A stretch of 64,000 bases of DNA from assembly GCF_034675845.1 (NCBI RefSeq), contig NZ_JAUCCU010000001.1:2108001-2172000 (forward strand), written 5' to 3'. Origin of the DNA: Castellaniella sp. (GTDB taxonomy: Bacteria; Pseudomonadota; Gammaproteobacteria; Burkholderiales; Burkholderiaceae_B). Of this stretch, positions 19,728 to 28,353 are shown one piece after another. The notes under the pieces were generated by a model. The model was not told the origin of the DNA, did no database searches, and worked only from the letters and a program-made list of their open reading frames with translations. Position numbers and translations under genes: made by a program. Within the stretch, counting starts at the first letter, position 1, and each line of letters opens with the position of its first letter.

Positions 19728-21317
19728 ATGGCCACCATTCTTAATCGTAGCCGTTACACCGTCACTGTTAAGCACCGCGAGGATCTGTATAAGGAGTTTC
19801 CCTGCACCGCCAAGCAGGCCGCCCGTGAATATTGCAAAAGTCTGCGTTCTCAAGGCTTAAAGCCCAGAGTTGCACAGCTTGAGAATAAGATTCTGGTTCG
19901 AATTCGTAATAAGGGCTTTCCCGCAGAGGAGGGGCAGTTTGAGTCCATGGCCGAGGCTGAGCATTTCATTCAGAAGGTGGAGAGCGAGCATCGAGAAGGA
20001 AAGGCAACGACCTTTCTCAAGAGTCGCAAAATATCCTTTGTTCAACTGCTGGAACGCTACATTTTGCAGGAAGGTCCAAAACGCCCTGTGCCGTGGGAAA
20101 CCGTGGAGAAATATCGGTTCAACAAATTTCTTCGCGAGGGTACTGGAAACTTTAATGTCCGTGAACGTCGGAAACTGGCGAAAGAACTGGATGTTGCTCT
20201 CCAAGATTTGCCAAAGAAGTTAACGCCCGACCATCCCTGGATGCAAAAGCCGTTTGCCGACGTAACTGCGGAGGATATCGAGGATTACATTCAAGTGCGT
20301 CAGGATGAAGGCCTTATGCCCTCCACGATAGACCGGGAACTGGATAGTATCTCCGCTGTGTTTTCTGTCGCAATCAACGTTTGGGGTTATGCCGTCACGG
20401 AGAATGCCATGAAGAAAATACGTCGACCCAAGTATTTCAATGAGCGTGACCGTAGACTCAAGGTGGACGAATGGCGACGGTTGTTGTTGGCGGCCTGTGA
20501 CGAAGACAAGAGACGGTGCTATTCGAGTTTTGTGGATGAGATGATGGGGCAGGTGCGCAAAGGGGAGTCGTTCGGTGCCTTAACGGCTGCAGAACGTAAG
20601 GTGCGCACCAAAGTGTTACGTGCGCAGTTTCAGGTACGGGCGGAAAAGGAGTGTGACCCCGTGTCAACGTTGGAAACGCTCATTGTTTTCCTGCTGTGTA
20701 CGGCCGCACGTCGGGGGGAAGCCCTTGCGCTGAAATGGGAGCACGTTGATTTGGAAGGACGATCTGCATACTTTCCCATGACGAAAAATGGCCGCCCGCG
20801 AACTGTCCCTCTTCGGCGTGAGGTCGTAGATATGCTTGGAGATTTACCCCGAACGGGTGATAACGTATTTAACGTTTCGGTCGACACATTAAAGAACGCG
20901 TGGCAACGGATGCTCAAGGGCGCGGCAATCAAGGATCTGCATGTCCATGACTTGAGACACGAAGCGATCAGCGCAATTGCGGAAACTGGAAAATTTTCGC
21001 TGATTGACCTGCAGGCGATCAGCGGCCACAAGGACGTACGGATGCTGCTTCGATATTCACACCTGTGCGTTAGAAAGCTAGCCGCCCGATTGGATGAGGT
21101 TTTCGCCCAAGAGCACGAGGAAGATAGCGCCCAGAAGACGATTCACCGCGGGCGGATACGTTTGCCGAGTGGTAAAGGCTTAAAAATGGGTGACCTTATT
21201 CAAGAGTCGATTCAAGCTGTTGCCGTAAGAGAGCCTAAAGAGGTTAAGTTGGATATGGCTGGCTTGTCGCGGAGTGCCGTTGTGGTTGAAGAGAAGGAGC
21301 AGCGCGCCGCGGCCTAA
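19728..21317 (+). CDS. int: Tyrosine site-specific integrase
   Basis: A 529-aa tyrosine recombinase, long for the family, catalysing integration at and excision from tRNA-Pro. The C-terminal catalytic domain has the arginine in CTAARRGEALALKW (R328/R329), H407 and R410 in HVHDLRHEA, H434 in ISGHKD, and the nucleophile Y443 in LLRYSH. The N-terminal part (about 1-110) resembles an arm-binding domain and residues 170-240 a core-binding domain. An AGGAG lies six bases before the ATG. Location next to attL and orientation away from the tRNA are typical. The gene is intact. Confidence 0.93.
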   Translation: MATILNRSRYTVTVKHREDLYKEFPCTAKQAAREYCKSLRSQGLKPRVAQLENKILVRIRNKGFPAEEGQFESMAEAEHFIQKVESEHREGKATTFLKSRKISFVQLLERYILQEGPKRPVPWETVEKYRFNKFLREGTGNFNVRERRKLAKELDVALQDLPKKLTPDHPWMQKPFADVTAEDIEDYIQVRQDEGLMPSTIDRELDSISAVFSVAINVWGYAVTENAMKKIRRPKYFNERDRRLKVDEWRRLLLAACDEDKRRCYSSFVDEMMGQVRKGESFGALTAAERKVRTKVLRAQFQVRAEKECDPVSTLETLIVFLLCTAARRGEALALKWEHVDLEGRSAYFPMTKNGRPRTVPLRREVVDMLGDLPRTGDNVFNVSVDTLKNAWQRMLKGAAIKDLHVHDLRHEAISAIAETGKFSLIDLQAISGHKDVRMLLRYSHLCVRKLAARLDEVFAQEHEEDSAQKTIHRGRIRLPSGKGLKMGDLIQESIQAVAVREPKEVKLDMAGLSRSAVVVEEKEQRAAA

Positions 21318-21325
21318 AACGAAAG

Positions 21326-21356
21326 AGGGGGCTAGTAGACCAGCGCTGGTGCCCCT
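21326..21356. terminator. Hairpin after the integrase gene
   Basis: AGGGGGC (21326-21332) pairs with GCCCCT (21351-21356), and the loop holds the palindrome CCAGCGCTGG. There is no clear T run, so termination is only likely. Confidence 0.4.
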
Positions 21357-21403
21357 TATCCGTTGTTAAGTTTGCGTCGATGGTGCGCATTTTTTGTTGT
21401 TAC

Positions 21404-21525
21404 GAGTTACGAAACTAGGACACTAATTCATAACGGCGTTACGTTACTGACCCATTTTGTCTCGGAGTTACGAAATTCAATTCGTCATGGAGTTACGAAA
21501 TTGAACGGCTTTGTAACGCCGTTAT
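21404..21525. repeat. Three GAGTTACGAAA repeats and two TAACG-S-CGTTA palindromes
   Basis: GAGTTACGAAA occurs at 21404-21414, 21465-21475 and 21490-21500 in the same orientation. ATAACGGCGTTAC (21430-21442) and its exact reverse complement (21513-21525) each contain a near-perfect TAACG-S-CGTTA palindrome and together flank two of the direct repeats. This looks like a protein-binding array, for example for an excisionase or AlpA-type protein, a partition protein or a second origin. The function is not known. Confidence 0.55.
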
Positions 21526-21526
21526 A

Positions 21527-21905
21527 AAAATATAAATTGTCTTTGCTATATGAAGAGTCATAACTTTTTAGAACTCTGATAATGCTGCTCGTCAAGCGGC
21601 GTATCGCGCTCGCAAGCGAAGCAACGGATTTAGAGAAGTGTCACGATTTGTTCTCGACGTGCGCGACATTAACAAACCTTTGAAATCAAGCACAATTGAC
21701 TTGTCAGAAGTGCGGCGATCGCGTCTTCGCCGTTCTTCTTAGTCTAACCGCCAAAATCTCATGTGGCCCCTATCAAGATGTGGATGGCCAGCTTTTTGTG
21801 CGCTGACGAAACTACGCCATGCAGGTGCGCCATGGCCTCGTGGCCGTGACATGCGTTTGTGGCGTTGTCGTAGTAGGTGCCGGCCAGGTGGTCGCATTCA
21901 ACGAG
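21527..21905. other. Gene-free stretch
   Basis: No open frame with family-like sequence was found. The segment is mixed AT-rich and GC-rich DNA between the repeat array and the hairpin of the next gene. Small decayed fragments cannot be excluded. Confidence 0.4.
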
Positions 21906-21933
21906 TAGGCCCCTCACAACATTGAGGGGCCTA
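21906..21933. terminator. Hairpin downstream of the 209-aa gene
   Basis: TAGGCCCCTCA (21906-21916) pairs perfectly with TGAGGGGCCTA (21923-21933) over a six-base loop, 22 bases past the stop of the minus-strand gene. There is no T run on either strand. Confidence 0.45.
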
Positions 21934-21955
21934 TGAGAATAAAGAGCTTATGCTG

Positions 21956-22585
21956 TCAATGCATCGGTCCTACGGCGTCTTGCATAGTTCTGATGTACTC
22001 GGGGCCTTCCAAAACATTACTGATGACAAATAGCTGCACTTCGTCGACCGTTTCACCCGGCAAGTACGAAGAGAGCGTTTTATTTTTGAGTAGCTCCAGG
22101 GTTGCAGGCACCAACGCGGTCAATACATCTTCAGCTGTTAGGTCTTCGGGTACCTGTACCAAGGCGCGCATTGCCTTGGCGTCGGGAAAAGGGTGGGGAC
22201 TCTGCAGTAGTGCCAGTTGGTTGGTTTCTTGCACATCGACGAAGCAGGCGAGCGTTTTATTCTGAATGCACCAGTCCAGCCAGCCGAGCGACTGCTCGTC
22301 AATTAACGGAATGGCTGCTCGCGCTTGAAAGTTACCGCTTTGGATCGTTACGACCGCTAGCATATAGCCGGTTCGCATGGGATAGAGAGTGAAGCGTATC
22401 GGGACCTTGTTCCTGGCTTGTTCCAGGTGGCGCAGATGCACATCAGGAAGAGAAAGCAGCAGCGCGTATCCGTTGAAGTCAGGCACTTTTGTCAGGGTTG
22501 TGCCGACAGTATCCATATCGCGGGGGGTGAGCAGGCGGCCCGTATGAAGCCGCTCTATGTTTTCATATGGCTGTTGAGCATTCAT
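21956..22585 (-). CDS. Island protein of unknown function, paralogue of 44051-44596
   Basis: A 209-aa soluble protein that I do not recognise. By eye it shares its layout with the 181-aa protein at the other end of the island: a GYAL/GYAI beta strand, an IR-F/W-T segment, a central mixed region, and a C-terminus of the form P-x-G-x-T-x-(D/E)-(D/E). No catalytic motif, signal peptide or membrane helix is visible. The promoter region carries three palindromes (22593-22653), suggesting tight control. A hairpin follows the stop. It may be an element-specific regulator or an accessory factor; this is open. Confidence 0.6.
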   Translation of the reverse strand: MNAQQPYENIERLHTGRLLTPRDMDTVGTTLTKVPDFNGYALLLSLPDVHLRHLEQARNKVPIRFTLYPMRTGYMLAVVTIQSGNFQARAAIPLIDEQSLGWLDWCIQNKTLACFVDVQETNQLALLQSPHPFPDAKAMRALVQVPEDLTAEDVLTALVPATLELLKNKTLSSYLPGETVDEVQLFVISNVLEGPEYIRTMQDAVGPMH

Positions 22586-22592
22586 GGTTTTC

Positions 22593-22653
22593 CTTTCGAA
22601 AGAGTTGGCCTTGTAAGCAGTGCTTACCGTAGGTGTAGCGAGGCTTTCGAAAG
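22593..22653. promoter_or_regulatory. Palindrome cluster upstream of the 209-aa gene
   Basis: CTTTCGAAAG occurs at 22593-22602, just before the start codon, and again at 22644-22653. Between them, GTAAGCA and TGCTTAC form a perfect inverted repeat with a one-base centre (22613-22627). These are candidate operators for an island regulator such as the XRE protein at 44859. Confidence 0.45.
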
Positions 22654-23006
22654 TGGGGTGTGGCGATGCGATGATTGCGGTGAGTACACCACGTGGTTAA
22701 GGACGCAGGGCTTCAGAAATGGGTAACGCTAGCAACAACGTAACGTGTGACTGGGACCCGTCATTTGCCAGGTTAGGTTTTGACGTCAAAATTGCTAGTG
22801 CTGTGTAAAGAAATTGAGTCCGTTATGTGCATAAGTTGCTATTTAACCGGGCAGGGTGTGTCAGAATATGATGGGCACAGTTCGACCCAAAACAGACATA
22901 GCCCTAGTTGTTGACGCTAGCTTTTTCTCGCTTTGTTATCGTGTAGGTCACGCTTTCCGTCTATAAGGCAGTTCTATCGGCAGATAGAACGTTCAAATCA
23001 AACAGA
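22654..23006. other. Intergenic region with a hairpin before the DUF5677 gene
   Basis: No gene was found. At 22971-22990 GTTCTATC and GATAGAAC form a perfect 8-bp inverted repeat with loop GGCA, 16 bases before the ATG at 23007. It could be an operator or an RNA hairpin over the initiation region. Confidence 0.4.
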
Positions 23007-24044
23007 ATGAGCGAAGAAACCAGCGAGCTATTATATAAATTGTTTACTGAGCACCCCCAGCTAGTAGAGCTATTCGCCAGGCACGTTAAAGCGGATCTTG
23101 ATGCGCAGGCGGCTGGGTATTTGAAAGAGGACTACAGGCAGATCGCATTTTTTCAGCGAAGACTATTCAAGACCTGGAAGGCGCCGATGTTGCGTCTGGA
23201 TGCCATGCTTGTTTGTTCTCTTGAAATTAGCTCCGAAATCAATGAGGAGTATCGCCGGGGGGAGGTCGTCAACCCCAAGCAACTGAATGTTGCGACTCGA
23301 TTGCACGCACGAGCGATTCATATTGCGAAGGAGATTTCGCATTTGCTGAAGGGGGGCTACGCGGATGGCGCGATGGCTCGTTGGCGTTCCCTTCATGAAA
23401 CCTCCGTCATCGCTTCATTCTTGTCAGAGGGGGACGAACAGCTTTCTGTGCGATTTTCCGACTATCAGCTGGTAGAAAGGCTTAAGGCTGCGAGGACCTA
23501 TGTCGACCATCAAGAATTTTTAGACTTTGAGCGCATACCTCCCGAGCAGGTGGCGAAGTACGAAGCGGAAGTCGATGAGCTCTGCCAAAAATACGGAATA
23601 AATTTCAGAAAGGATTATGGCTGGGCCTGTGAGAAATTTCCCAATCCTAAAAGAGTCACATTTCGAGCTATTGAAGAAGCCGTCAAGTTGCACTTTCTTC
23701 GAATTCATTACGGCTTTGCAAGCAAGAACGTTCATTCCGGTATTGACAGCATTGGCGACAAGCTCGGTCTGTCGATGAGTGGAGAAGACATCCTCTTGGC
23801 TGGCCCTTCAAACGAGGGGCTTATTGAACCGTTTCAATGCACCAGCCTATCGATATGCCAAGCTACAGATGCTCTAATCGCGTTGGCGCCGGATACCTCT
23901 CGTGATGTCGGGTCCGAAATTCTTTGGCAAATGCACGAGTCGATGAAGAAGGAGGCAGTAGAGGCAGCGGACGCGTTGCTGATAAAAGGTAAACGAATGC
24001 AGGCAAGACGGAAGAGCCGTGAAGAAAACGGGGATTATTCTTAA
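23007..24044 (+). CDS. DUF5677-like protein of unknown function
   Basis: A 345-aa, mostly helical, probably cytosolic protein. The stretch GGYADGAMARWRSLHETSVIASFL resembles the conserved core of DUF5677 proteins, which sit in accessory regions and whose activity is unknown. The charged C-terminus (KGKRMQARRKSREENGDYS) looks disordered. The gene stands alone, with its own upstream region containing an 8-bp hairpin and a shared terminator behind it. A role in defence is possible because of the setting, but nothing in the sequence proves it. Confidence 0.6.
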   Translation: MSEETSELLYKLFTEHPQLVELFARHVKADLDAQAAGYLKEDYRQIAFFQRRLFKTWKAPMLRLDAMLVCSLEISSEINEEYRRGEVVNPKQLNVATRLHARAIHIAKEISHLLKGGYADGAMARWRSLHETSVIASFLSEGDEQLSVRFSDYQLVERLKAARTYVDHQEFLDFERIPPEQVAKYEAEVDELCQKYGINFRKDYGWACEKFPNPKRVTFRAIEEAVKLHFLRIHYGFASKNVHSGIDSIGDKLGLSMSGEDILLAGPSNEGLIEPFQCTSLSICQATDALIALAPDTSRDVGSEILWQMHESMKKEAVEAADALLIKGKRMQARRKSREENGDYS

Positions 24045-24250
24045 GGACACCAACGGCGGCAACCATCAGCCCGAGGCGGTCACCTGGACGTGAGTTTTAC
24101 CCAGCCAGCGAAGGCTTGCCAAGGAAAAATAACGAGTTCCTACCGTGAGCGCTTGGATATGCTATGGGCTGCCTGTGATAGTTGAGTGCGATATAGATGT
24201 CCAGGCTCATCTTCGTGTCGCCCATCGTGAACAGGTGTTTTATTCAAAAA

Positions 24251-24276
24251 ATCGGCCACCGTAAGCGGTAGCCGAT
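24251..24276 (-). terminator. Intrinsic terminator between convergent genes
   Basis: ATCGGC-x-ACCG (24251-24261) pairs with CGGT-x-GCCGAT (24266-24276) around loop TAAG. On the minus strand a run of T follows, so it mainly serves the SSB-like gene; it can also stop the converging transcript. Confidence 0.7.
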
Positions 24277-24292
24277 TTATGTAATCAAAAAA

Positions 24293-24637
24293 CTAGTTTT
24301 TTACTTCAGTTGCTGTTTCAGGCTGCTCTTCAGATGCCGCCCGCGGTGTGGGCTTGCTGATTTTGCTGGCTTCAAACGCGATAATAAGAAGTGTCCCGGT
24401 CGGTTTTCCTTCGCGTGACAGATAAAAGTCTGTTTTCAGCTTTCCTGTTACTTTCACAAAATCACCCTTAGCTAGACCCGGGTCTTGGTCGAGCATCAGT
24501 CTAACCGTGTACCAACATGTGTCCCCAGTGGAGTCATTCCTGTGGGATTCCGCTACTCGCATTTCGTAATAGCCCTTATTTGTGGTTTTAGATATCTTGC
24601 GATGAGGATTTACTGCTACGTTAGCGAACACCTGCAT
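24293..24637 (-). CDS. SSB-like OB-fold protein
   Basis: A 114-aa protein whose first 95 residues read like a single OB fold of the single-stranded DNA-binding protein type: N-terminal beta strands, CWYTVRLMLDQ, then the family-like KGDFVKVTGKLKTDFYLSREGKPTG. The last 20 residues are acidic and polar (ending EEQPETATEVKN), like an SSB tail but without the usual DDDIPF end. An AGGA precedes the ATG by ten bases. In an element with its own replication genes it probably protects single-stranded intermediates. Confidence 0.6.
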   Translation of the reverse strand: MQVFANVAVNPHRKISKTTNKGYYEMRVAESHRNDSTGDTCWYTVRLMLDQDPGLAKGDFVKVTGKLKTDFYLSREGKPTGTLLIIAFEASKISKPTPRAASEEQPETATEVKN

Positions 24638-24721
24638 TGTTTATATGTCCTTGAAGTGGCGATGAACCTATTCATCTACTTCGTATAGCAAGCTGTGGAA
24701 AACGTCTTTTTCGTTCCTTGA

Positions 24722-26098
24722 TTACAGAAGCGGGGAGGTTGGCACTGGCCAGGGTGATTTGCCATCAGGTCGCTGGTAAGGCAGGTAGTCCTCTGAAAAC
24801 CACCCAGCCGTTGAGTATTGCCGCCGATTGTCGATCCTAACTTTTGGCAACCAGAGGGGAAGCATTTGAATAATGACATGTCCAACCAGTGCGGGCTCGA
24901 GACCGGTTCTGTCACTCCCGAATTTCTTTAGGATTTCCGTCCACACCTCAAAGACTCCAGTGCTAATTTCTTTCAGTAGTCGTGTGCCTTGTGTTGAAAA
25001 CTTCAATTCGCAGGGATCATTAACCAGCTCTTGAGCGAGCGACATCGCACGCTTCAGAATGCGCTCTGATTTTGTGAGAACGACTACGGTGCCTAAAACA
25101 TGTCCATTCTGCAATTGCCTGCCCACGGCTCGGAATAGGGCGGTTAGGCATGCTTCTCGATCTGCGCCGCGTTTGCTACGGTCAATTTCAAACCATGTCA
25201 CAGTAGACTTGCCCCCTGGGCCTGTCGGCTTCTCGTAAGCGATGGCATCGGGACGCAGGATTCTTTTTTTTGACCCATTCCCTTTGAGTATGTTGACCGT
25301 GATCAGACCTTGACTAACAGGCTCGCCTTTCCCAGTGTTCCGGTTCAGGCTCTTCATCAGCTCTGTTTCTGTCAATGCCGATAGCCCACGAACTTCACAG
25401 CAGGTCACGATGAAGTTTGACCAAAGAAGGTGTTCGGGGTTCGTCATGTCGCTGACGCGGCGCACCGATGACGACGCGACAACACCGCGGTCGTCGAGCC
25501 ACTGTGCTCCTTTTTGTGTCAGCCCATACACATGCTGTTGTCGGTCGGTGCGATAACGAATGAGGAGGTTGTCTTTGGCCATAGAGCGCATTGCTCGTTG
25601 AGCGGCTGTCAACGCGGCTTTGTAAGGACGTTCTGGAAAGCAGATGGCGGCTATATCAAAGGTCCTGATGACGCGGAATCGGTTGGCAGCAGAGAGTGCT
25701 CGAAGCCGGATGGCCTGGCGTATTTGCCCTGTTGAGGCCACGTTGGTCAGTCCTCTATCGATACGGTGGGATTTTTCGTGCTGTATTTCTGGCTCTGGTG
25801 CCTTTGTTGTTCTAGCCCCGGTGGCACGGGTGGTGTGGTCCTGGGCGCGGCAGCCCATTGGCACCGGTTCTTGGTCGGTTTTGTCAGCAGCTATGGTTTT
25901 TGACTCGACGTTGTTGTGTGCCAGTGAGCCGTCAATAGGAAGTGCTTGAGCATGGGGGAGCTGGAGCATGATGTTCTCGCTATGAAGAAAGTGTTCTATG
26001 CCGCTGTGCATCGTTGTTACTCGATGCGCAAAGGATGTACTTTCTATAGCGATGTCTTTAGCGACAACATGTCGCAAAAGACCAGACACCACGCGCAT
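24722..26098 (-). CDS. Replication-relaxation (MobC-like) family protein
   Basis: A 458-aa protein resembling the Replic_Relax family found on plasmids and integrative elements. Residues about 125-210 form a winged-helix region (LRALSAANRFRVIRTFDIAA to YGLTQKGAQWLDDRG). The second half has a nuclease-like arrangement, LRPDAIAYEKP followed by TWFEIDRSKRGADREACL, with the spaced D and E typical of PD-(D/E)XK-like folds. Several in-frame methionines exist; the true start may be near 25969 (MLQLPHAQ). The family is linked to relaxase accessory or replication functions. No relaxase gene is visible nearby. Confidence 0.6.
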   Translation of the reverse strand: MRVVSGLLRHVVAKDIAIESTSFAHRVTTMHSGIEHFLHSENIMLQLPHAQALPIDGSLAHNNVESKTIAADKTDQEPVPMGCRAQDHTTRATGARTTKAPEPEIQHEKSHRIDRGLTNVASTGQIRQAIRLRALSAANRFRVIRTFDIAAICFPERPYKAALTAAQRAMRSMAKDNLLIRYRTDRQQHVYGLTQKGAQWLDDRGVVASSSVRRVSDMTNPEHLLWSNFIVTCCEVRGLSALTETELMKSLNRNTGKGEPVSQGLITVNILKGNGSKKRILRPDAIAYEKPTGPGGKSTVTWFEIDRSKRGADREACLTALFRAVGRQLQNGHVLGTVVVLTKSERILKRAMSLAQELVNDPCELKFSTQGTRLLKEISTGVFEVWTEILKKFGSDRTGLEPALVGHVIIQMLPLWLPKVRIDNRRQYSTAGWFSEDYLPYQRPDGKSPWPVPTSPLL

Positions 26099-26258
26099 TT
26101 GCCAGTGTTTGTGCTGGCTAGGACTTGAAGAGCGGTCCTTTTATGGCATGGGCCAATTGTTCTTCCCCATAAAAGAACCTTGTGGGCGCGGGGGCCCACA
26201 TCCTCAACGTATTCGTCGCGACGTCCATCAAAGGCGAAAGTACTACTCCGGCTGCGCC

Positions 26259-26493
26259 GGGGCGAAACCCCGCCGCCGACCGCATACCGTACTGTCAAAT
26301 ATAGCTGTGCTTTCAGGGTCGTCGGCTACCGTGTTATCAGCATGCTGTTTCATCTTCGTTTGCCCCAAATGCGGAAAGCATATGTGCTCACGTCCGCACC
26401 CGGGGACCCCTACGAAAGCATGAGCCAGGCCATGGGGCCAGGCTCCGTGCGTCCTATGTCTGCATGCCCAGGCCGGCGGCGGGGTTTCGCCCC
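26259..26493. repeat. 20-bp perfect inverted repeat in a 730-bp gene-free region
   Basis: GGGGCGAAACCCCGCCGCCG (26259-26278) recurs inverted at 26474-26493. Each copy can also fold locally (GGGG-CGAAA-CCCC). The region 26099-26827 between divergent genes holds no convincing gene. Its place between the MobC-like gene and a divergent gene makes it a candidate transfer origin, but no nic site is recognised. Confidence 0.6.
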
Positions 26494-26827
26494 ACCTTGC
26501 CGGCCAGTCGCGAGCAACTCTTCTTCCAAAAACCTTCTGTCATCAGCAATCGTGACCCCAATACGCAACCACCGCTTCTTCAAAGGACTCGGCTGAACGC
26601 CTCGCCGTCCGCCTGCTACTGTCATCAAGAGCCTGGGTTTGGTGACATCGGGCCGGGCCTACATGAAATCGTACTGGGCGATGGTGAGGGTTCCCACGTT
26701 GCGTTCTGCGACACAGGCATCAGTCTTCGGCGCAACCGTACCCACTATCTGCCTCTCCCTATGGTCGCAGGTGATTGTTCACCAGGGCGCTATACGGTGT
26801 ATCTACAAACGTACTGGAGACAACCCG

Positions 26828-27463
26828 ATGGCTTTCATCATCAAGAAAAACAAGTTTTCTGCTCGCATAATTCGACGTACCTACGTTCCGAAAGGCATGC
26901 AGGACAACACGCACTCATTCTTTGAGGACACTACTGTCGGCAACATCCCTTTGGCAGCAACTGAACTGCCGCCAGGTTTTCCCGCCTTAACCGAGCATGA
27001 GTTCGGGCGAGTCGAGTCTTCCGTCTTTGAACCCGCTCGCCAACTCGCTATCACACAGCGATTGGCTGAAGCCGAGCATGAGGCGGATCCTGTATGGCGA
27101 GTTATGGAAGCGATGAAGTGGATAGGGGAGGCCGCGGCACGGAGCGAGAACCGCCCCTTGGCAGCAGATGTCGGTCAAGACTTGCTGGCAGCAATGCAAT
27201 CGTTGAAGACAAATGAGCCCTATAGTGCACCTGCAACCCGAGACCCCTTGGAGGCAGTTTCGGCCGCTGCTAGGGCTGCGATTATTGCTATCAAAGATGG
27301 GTGTTACGGGACCAATAATGCTGGCTCGTCAATGAAGGACTCTCCGGCTGCAATTGCATGGGCTAAAGTCAGAGCTGTGGTGTTGGATGACGGTACTGGC
27401 AGCGTAAAGGGAGCGTTGCAAGAAAAAGGGTGGGTAAAGAGTAGGGGGAGAGGACAGTTCTGA
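26828..27463 (+). CDS. Island protein of unknown function
   Basis: A 211-aa hypothetical protein starting MAFIIKKNKFSARIIRRTYV. I chose ATG 26828 because GGAGA lies seven bases before it; an upstream extension to 26639 reads like translated non-coding DNA. The basic N-terminus is followed by an alanine-rich helical middle. No known motif is seen. It is divergent from the replication-relaxation gene, across the inverted-repeat region, so it may belong to the same accessory module. Confidence 0.55.
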   Translation: MAFIIKKNKFSARIIRRTYVPKGMQDNTHSFFEDTTVGNIPLAATELPPGFPALTEHEFGRVESSVFEPARQLAITQRLAEAEHEADPVWRVMEAMKWIGEAAARSENRPLAADVGQDLLAAMQSLKTNEPYSAPATRDPLEAVSAAARAAIIAIKDGCYGTNNAGSSMKDSPAAIAWAKVRAVVLDDGTGSVKGALQEKGWVKSRGRGQF

Positions 27464-27625
27464 GGTCTGCTGCGTCTGACAGGAAATGTTACCGGGTTAC
27501 CGGAGTTACCTCGTTAATCGGCAAGTATTTGTTCCCCTCATAATGTATCGTTCTGTAAGATAGAGTCATTTGATTGCTGGGCATTATGTCCTAGCTGGTA
27601 TTAGCCTAAACCGGGGAAGAGCAAG

Positions 27626-27937
27626 GTGCCAAGTAAAACAATAAAGTCGTTCATCGCAGATATTAACAATTCGGATGCAGATGGAGGCGGTTTATGGCTT
27701 CCTAATATCCAACGTTTTTTTGTTTGGAGGGAGGACCAGATGGAGAGGTTGTATGACTCAATCATGCGCCAGTACCCTTTGCCGTCACTCCTCATCTGGA
27801 AAACTAAGGCTGACATACGCAATCGCAAATTCATAGACCAATACACCGAGACGATTGATTTGAAGTCTCTTTACCGACCTCTGTCAAAGAAAACCAAACG
27901 GTTTGAACCGAAAAGGATGGAAGTCTACGTTTTTTAA
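27626..27937 (+). pseudogene. DUF262 (GmrSD-type) gene, 5' fragment only
   Basis: The 103 residues begin at GTG 27626 and contain the DUF262 core WLPNIQRFFVWREDQMERLYDSI (first 20: WLPNIQRFFVWREDQMERLY) and LPSLLIWKTK. Full DUF262 proteins, such as GmrSD modification-dependent restriction enzymes, are several hundred residues long. Here the frame stops at TAA 27935-27937 and continues directly into a DinB fragment in another frame. It is the remnant of a restriction/defence-type gene, cut by recombination, and probably inactive. Confidence 0.75.
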
Positions 27938-27954
27938 GAATGAAAGATTACATT

Positions 27955-28353
27955 GGCCGGGGAGTGGTGACCACATCCACTTATGAAGCTCGTAAGCTTG
28001 GCATTTTTTCCGCGATGGGCATTATGAAAGCGGCACGTTTAGCACCAGAAGCAATGCTTCTCCCAACAAATTTTGACAAATATCGTCAATACTCCAAATT
28101 GTTTAAGCAGGCCGTGGCGAAAATTGTTCCTCATATTGAAGACAGAGGCATAGACGAGATTTATATTGATCTGAGTGAGCAGTCCGATGAAACGCGCTCC
28201 TTAGCTCTACGATTAAAGCATGCGGTTTTTGACGCGACTAAATTGTCTTGTTCAATTGGTGTGGCTCCAAATAAACTTTTAGCGAAAATATGCTCAGATC
28301 TTGAAAAGCCAAATGGCCTCACTATTCTTAAATACGCAGATATACCGGCGCTT
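27955..28353 (+). pseudogene. DinB (DNA polymerase IV) internal fragment
   Basis: In-frame sequence matches the middle of Y-family polymerases: GRGVVTTSTYEARKLGIFSAM, the catalytic acidic pair in DRGIDEIYIDLSE, SCSIGVAPNKLLAKICSDL and KPNGLTIL. The first ~45 residues, including the metal-binding DxD segment, and everything after about residue 165 of DinB are missing. The left end abuts the DUF262 fragment and the right end an IS5-family remnant. It is non-functional debris from a deletion or IS event. Confidence 0.8.
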
